Assembly (NCBI GenBank): GCA_014529385.2
Contig: CM043963.1
Coordinates: 101,102,912 to 101,166,911, forward strand
Source of the DNA: Adiantum capillus-veneris
Lineage: Eukaryota > Streptophyta > Polypodiopsida > Polypodiales > Pteridaceae
Direction: 5' to 3'
Length of the DNA stretch: 64,000 bases
This document shows positions 61,735-64,000 of this stretch, in pieces (within the stretch, counting starts at the first letter, position 1; each line of letters begins with the position of its first letter). The notes under the pieces are model-generated. The model ran no database searches, was not told where the DNA came from, and saw only the letters and a program-made list of their open reading frames with translations. The translations under genes were made by a program, and so were the position numbers.

Positions 61735-64000
61735 AAGCTAGAAACCAGGTAGTTCAATCACCAAAGCACAGTAGTGCTACAAGCTACAATAAAATTGCTA
61801 GAAACCTCCCAAAAATAGCCAAAAACCTCCCAAGAACTACTAAAAACCTCCCAATTAGTGTTGCAAAAAACCTCCCAATCAAAGCTAGGAACCTCCCAAG
61901 AATAGCTAGAAACCTGACAAGAAAAGCTAAAAACCTCTCAGGAACTACTAATAACCTCCAAGCAGTGCTAGAAAACAAGAATCTATCGCTAGAAACCTCC
62001 CAAGCACTATTGATAGCCATTTAATTGCTACTTGAAACCACCTAGTCAAAGCTAGAAACCATATGTCACATTGCCAGAAACCACCTTGTCATAGAACTAC
62101 CAATCATCTACTCAGTACAACAAACCACATATTGACAGCTAGAAACCTATCAACAGGCAGTACATACTTAGTGCTAGAAACCATAAACAAGTCAAGCACT
62201 ACCAGAAAACACTCGTACAAACCTGTCAAGGATTACGAAGAAACACCTACTCGGTGCTAGAAACCCGGTTTTCCAATCACCAAAGCACAACAAAGCTACA
62301 AAGCACTAGAGAACTGCTAGAAACCTGTCAAGAAAATCTAGAAATCTCTCAAGAACTACTAATAACCTTCCACCAAGCAGTGCTCAAAAACTAGAATCTA
62401 CCGCTAGAAACCTCCCAAGCACTATTGATAACCATTAAATTGCTACTTGAAACAACCTAGTCAAAGGGAGAAACCATATGTCACATTGCTAGAAACCACT
62501 TGTCATAGAACTACCAATTATCTTACCATTGCAACAAACCACATAGCCACAGCTAGAAACCTATTAAAAAGTAGTACAAACCTACCAATAACTACTAGAA
62601 AGCACCTACTTAGTGCCAAAAACCAGAAACAAGTCAAGCACTACCAAGAAAAATTCGTAAAACTTGTCAAGGATTACTAAGAAACACCTAGTCAATGCTA
62701 GAAACCCGGTAGTCCAATTACCAAAGCACAACATTGCTACAAGGCACTAGAGAACTGCTAGAAACTTAGCAAGAATTTCTAGGAACCTCCCAAGCACTAT
62801 TGATAACCATCTTATCGCTACTTGAAACCACCTTTGTCAAAGTTAAAAACCATGTGTCACATTGCTAGAAACCACCTTGTCAAAGCTAGAAACCACCTAC
62901 TTGAAACCACCTTGTCAAAGCTAGAAACCACCTACTTGAAACCACCTAGTCAAAGCTAAAAACCACCTACTTGAAACCACCTAGTCAAAGCTAGAAACCA
63001 TGTGTCACATTGCTAGAAACCACCTTGTCAAAGCTAGAAACCACCTAGTCAAAGCTAGAAACCATGTGTCACATTGCTAGAAACCACCTTGTCAAAGAAC
63101 TACCAATCATCTACTCAGTGCAACAAACCAAATAGTTGAAGCTAGAAACCTATCAACAAGTAGTACAAACCTCCCAATAACTATTAGAAAGCACCTACTT
63201 AGTGCTAGAAACTAGAAACAATTCAAGCACTACACCAGGAAACACTCGTACAAACCTATCAAGCATTACTAAGAAACGCCTACCCAGTGCTAGAAACTTG
63301 ACGATCCAATCACAAAAGCACATTAGTGTTACAAAGCACTAGAGAACTACTAGAAACCTGTCAAGAAAAGCTCTTAACCTCTCAAGAACTGCTAATAACA
63401 TTCCAAGCAGTGCTCAAAAACTAGAATCTATCGCTAGAAACCTCGCAACCACTATTGATAACCATTTGATTGCTACTTGAAACCACCTAGTCAAAGTGAG
63501 AAACCATATGTCACATTGCTAGAAACCACCTTGTCATAGAACTACCAATCATCTACCTAGTGCAACAAACCGCATAGTCGCAACTAGAAACCTGTCAAAA
63601 AGCAGTACAAACCTCCCAATAACTACTAGAAAGCACCTACTTAGTGCTAGAAACCAGAAACAAGTCAACCACTACCAACAAACACTCGCACAAACCTGTC
63701 AAGTATTACTAAGAAACACCTACGCAGTGCTAGAAACCTGGTAGTCCTATCACCAAAGCACAATAGTGCTACAAAGCACTAGAGAACTATTAGAAACCTA
63801 ACAAGAAAAGCTAGAAACCTCTCAAGAACTGCTAATAACCTTCCAAGTAGTGCTATAAAACTAGAATCTTTTGTTATAAACCTCCCAAGCACTAATGATA
63901 ACCATTTGATTGCTACTTGAAACCATCTAATCAAAGTTAGAAACCATATTTCAAATTGCTAGAAACCACCTTCTCATAGAACTACCTACTTAGTGCAACA
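61735..64000. repeat. Higher-order tandem array built from CTAGAAACC units
   Basis: The motif (G)CTAGAAACC(T/A)(C)CC recurs every 15-45 bp to the window end. The segment CTAGAAACCTCCCAAGCACT marks a larger period: it or close variants occur near 61987, 62401, 62785, 63431 and 63873, giving a higher-order unit of about 385-440 bp, with one longer unit of about 650 bp. A 44-bp sub-array expands at 62880-63060, which explains the longer unit. The array continues past the window. Confidence 0.88.

Noticed and set aside
61735..64000. Regular short repeats with variable spacers that resemble a CRISPR array
   Set aside because: Repeat units are degenerate and of varying length, spacers are related to each other, and the context is plant nuclear DNA; it is a tandem satellite.

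Overview
The window looks like repeat-dense nuclear DNA of a land plant. Evidence for this is Ty1/copia elements with initiator-Met tRNA primer sites, an L1-type LINE, a Transposase_24-type fragment, hAT elements with DUF659-like transposases, plant-type introns, and remnants of plant nuclear genes (mitochondrial uL18, RPL27A, MYND/DUF4470). Very long (CT)n/(GA)n tracts recur throughout. A non-seed plant such as a fern or lycophyte would fit, but this is inference. There are no prokaryotic operons and I recognised no RNA genes.

Layout. 1-0.5 kb: decayed Transposase_24-like coding fragment. 0.8-3.4 kb: a small MITE, then a minus-strand LINE carrying a second MITE of the same family. 4.76-11.42 kb: a decayed Ty1/copia element (5' LTR, PBS, gag, integrase, RT, RNase H, PPT, truncated 3' LTR) with a short-LTR non-autonomous element nested at 6.5-8.5 kb. 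11.93-18.22 kb: a DNA transposon (element A) with perfect 22-bp TIRs and a 4-bp AGCA duplication. It carries a plus-strand coiled-coil/RING-like gene and a minus-strand gene with a DGAASQFK motif, and a copia gag unit sits inside it. 18.6-20.3 kb: gag-protease fragment. 22.65-29.09 kb: hAT copy 1. 29.6-34.8 kb: remnants of host genes (RPL27A, mitochondrial uL18, MYND-DUF4470) among CT/GA tracts. 39.4-45.6 kb: long direct repeat with an AT-rich minisatellite. 47.7 kb to the window end: locus B, a diverged relative of element A with an FCP1-like phosphatase reading frame, split by hAT copy 2 (50.82-58.39 kb), and ending in a tandem repeat array that runs off the window.

The most interesting system is the hAT element, present twice in inverted orientation and about 97% identical in a stretch I compared by eye. 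Each copy has a DUF659/hAT transposase gene reading in from one end. A protein kinase gene with all key kinase residues, plus a second unknown gene, reads in from the other end. Both copies have 8-bp target duplications (exact for copy 1, 7/8 for copy 2), CTNNGTTGCATT-like termini, subterminal TTTTCGATCGAAAA palindromes and arrays of small hairpins. Copy 1 has lost the kinase core by a 1.2-kb deletion. Copy 2 keeps it but has a 4-bp frameshift upstream. Both transposases are broken, so neither copy is autonomous, but together they show what the intact element encoded.

A second candidate system is element A / locus B: two related loci with the same pair of convergent genes, each with a different short motif amplified in an intron and also found near the element ends.
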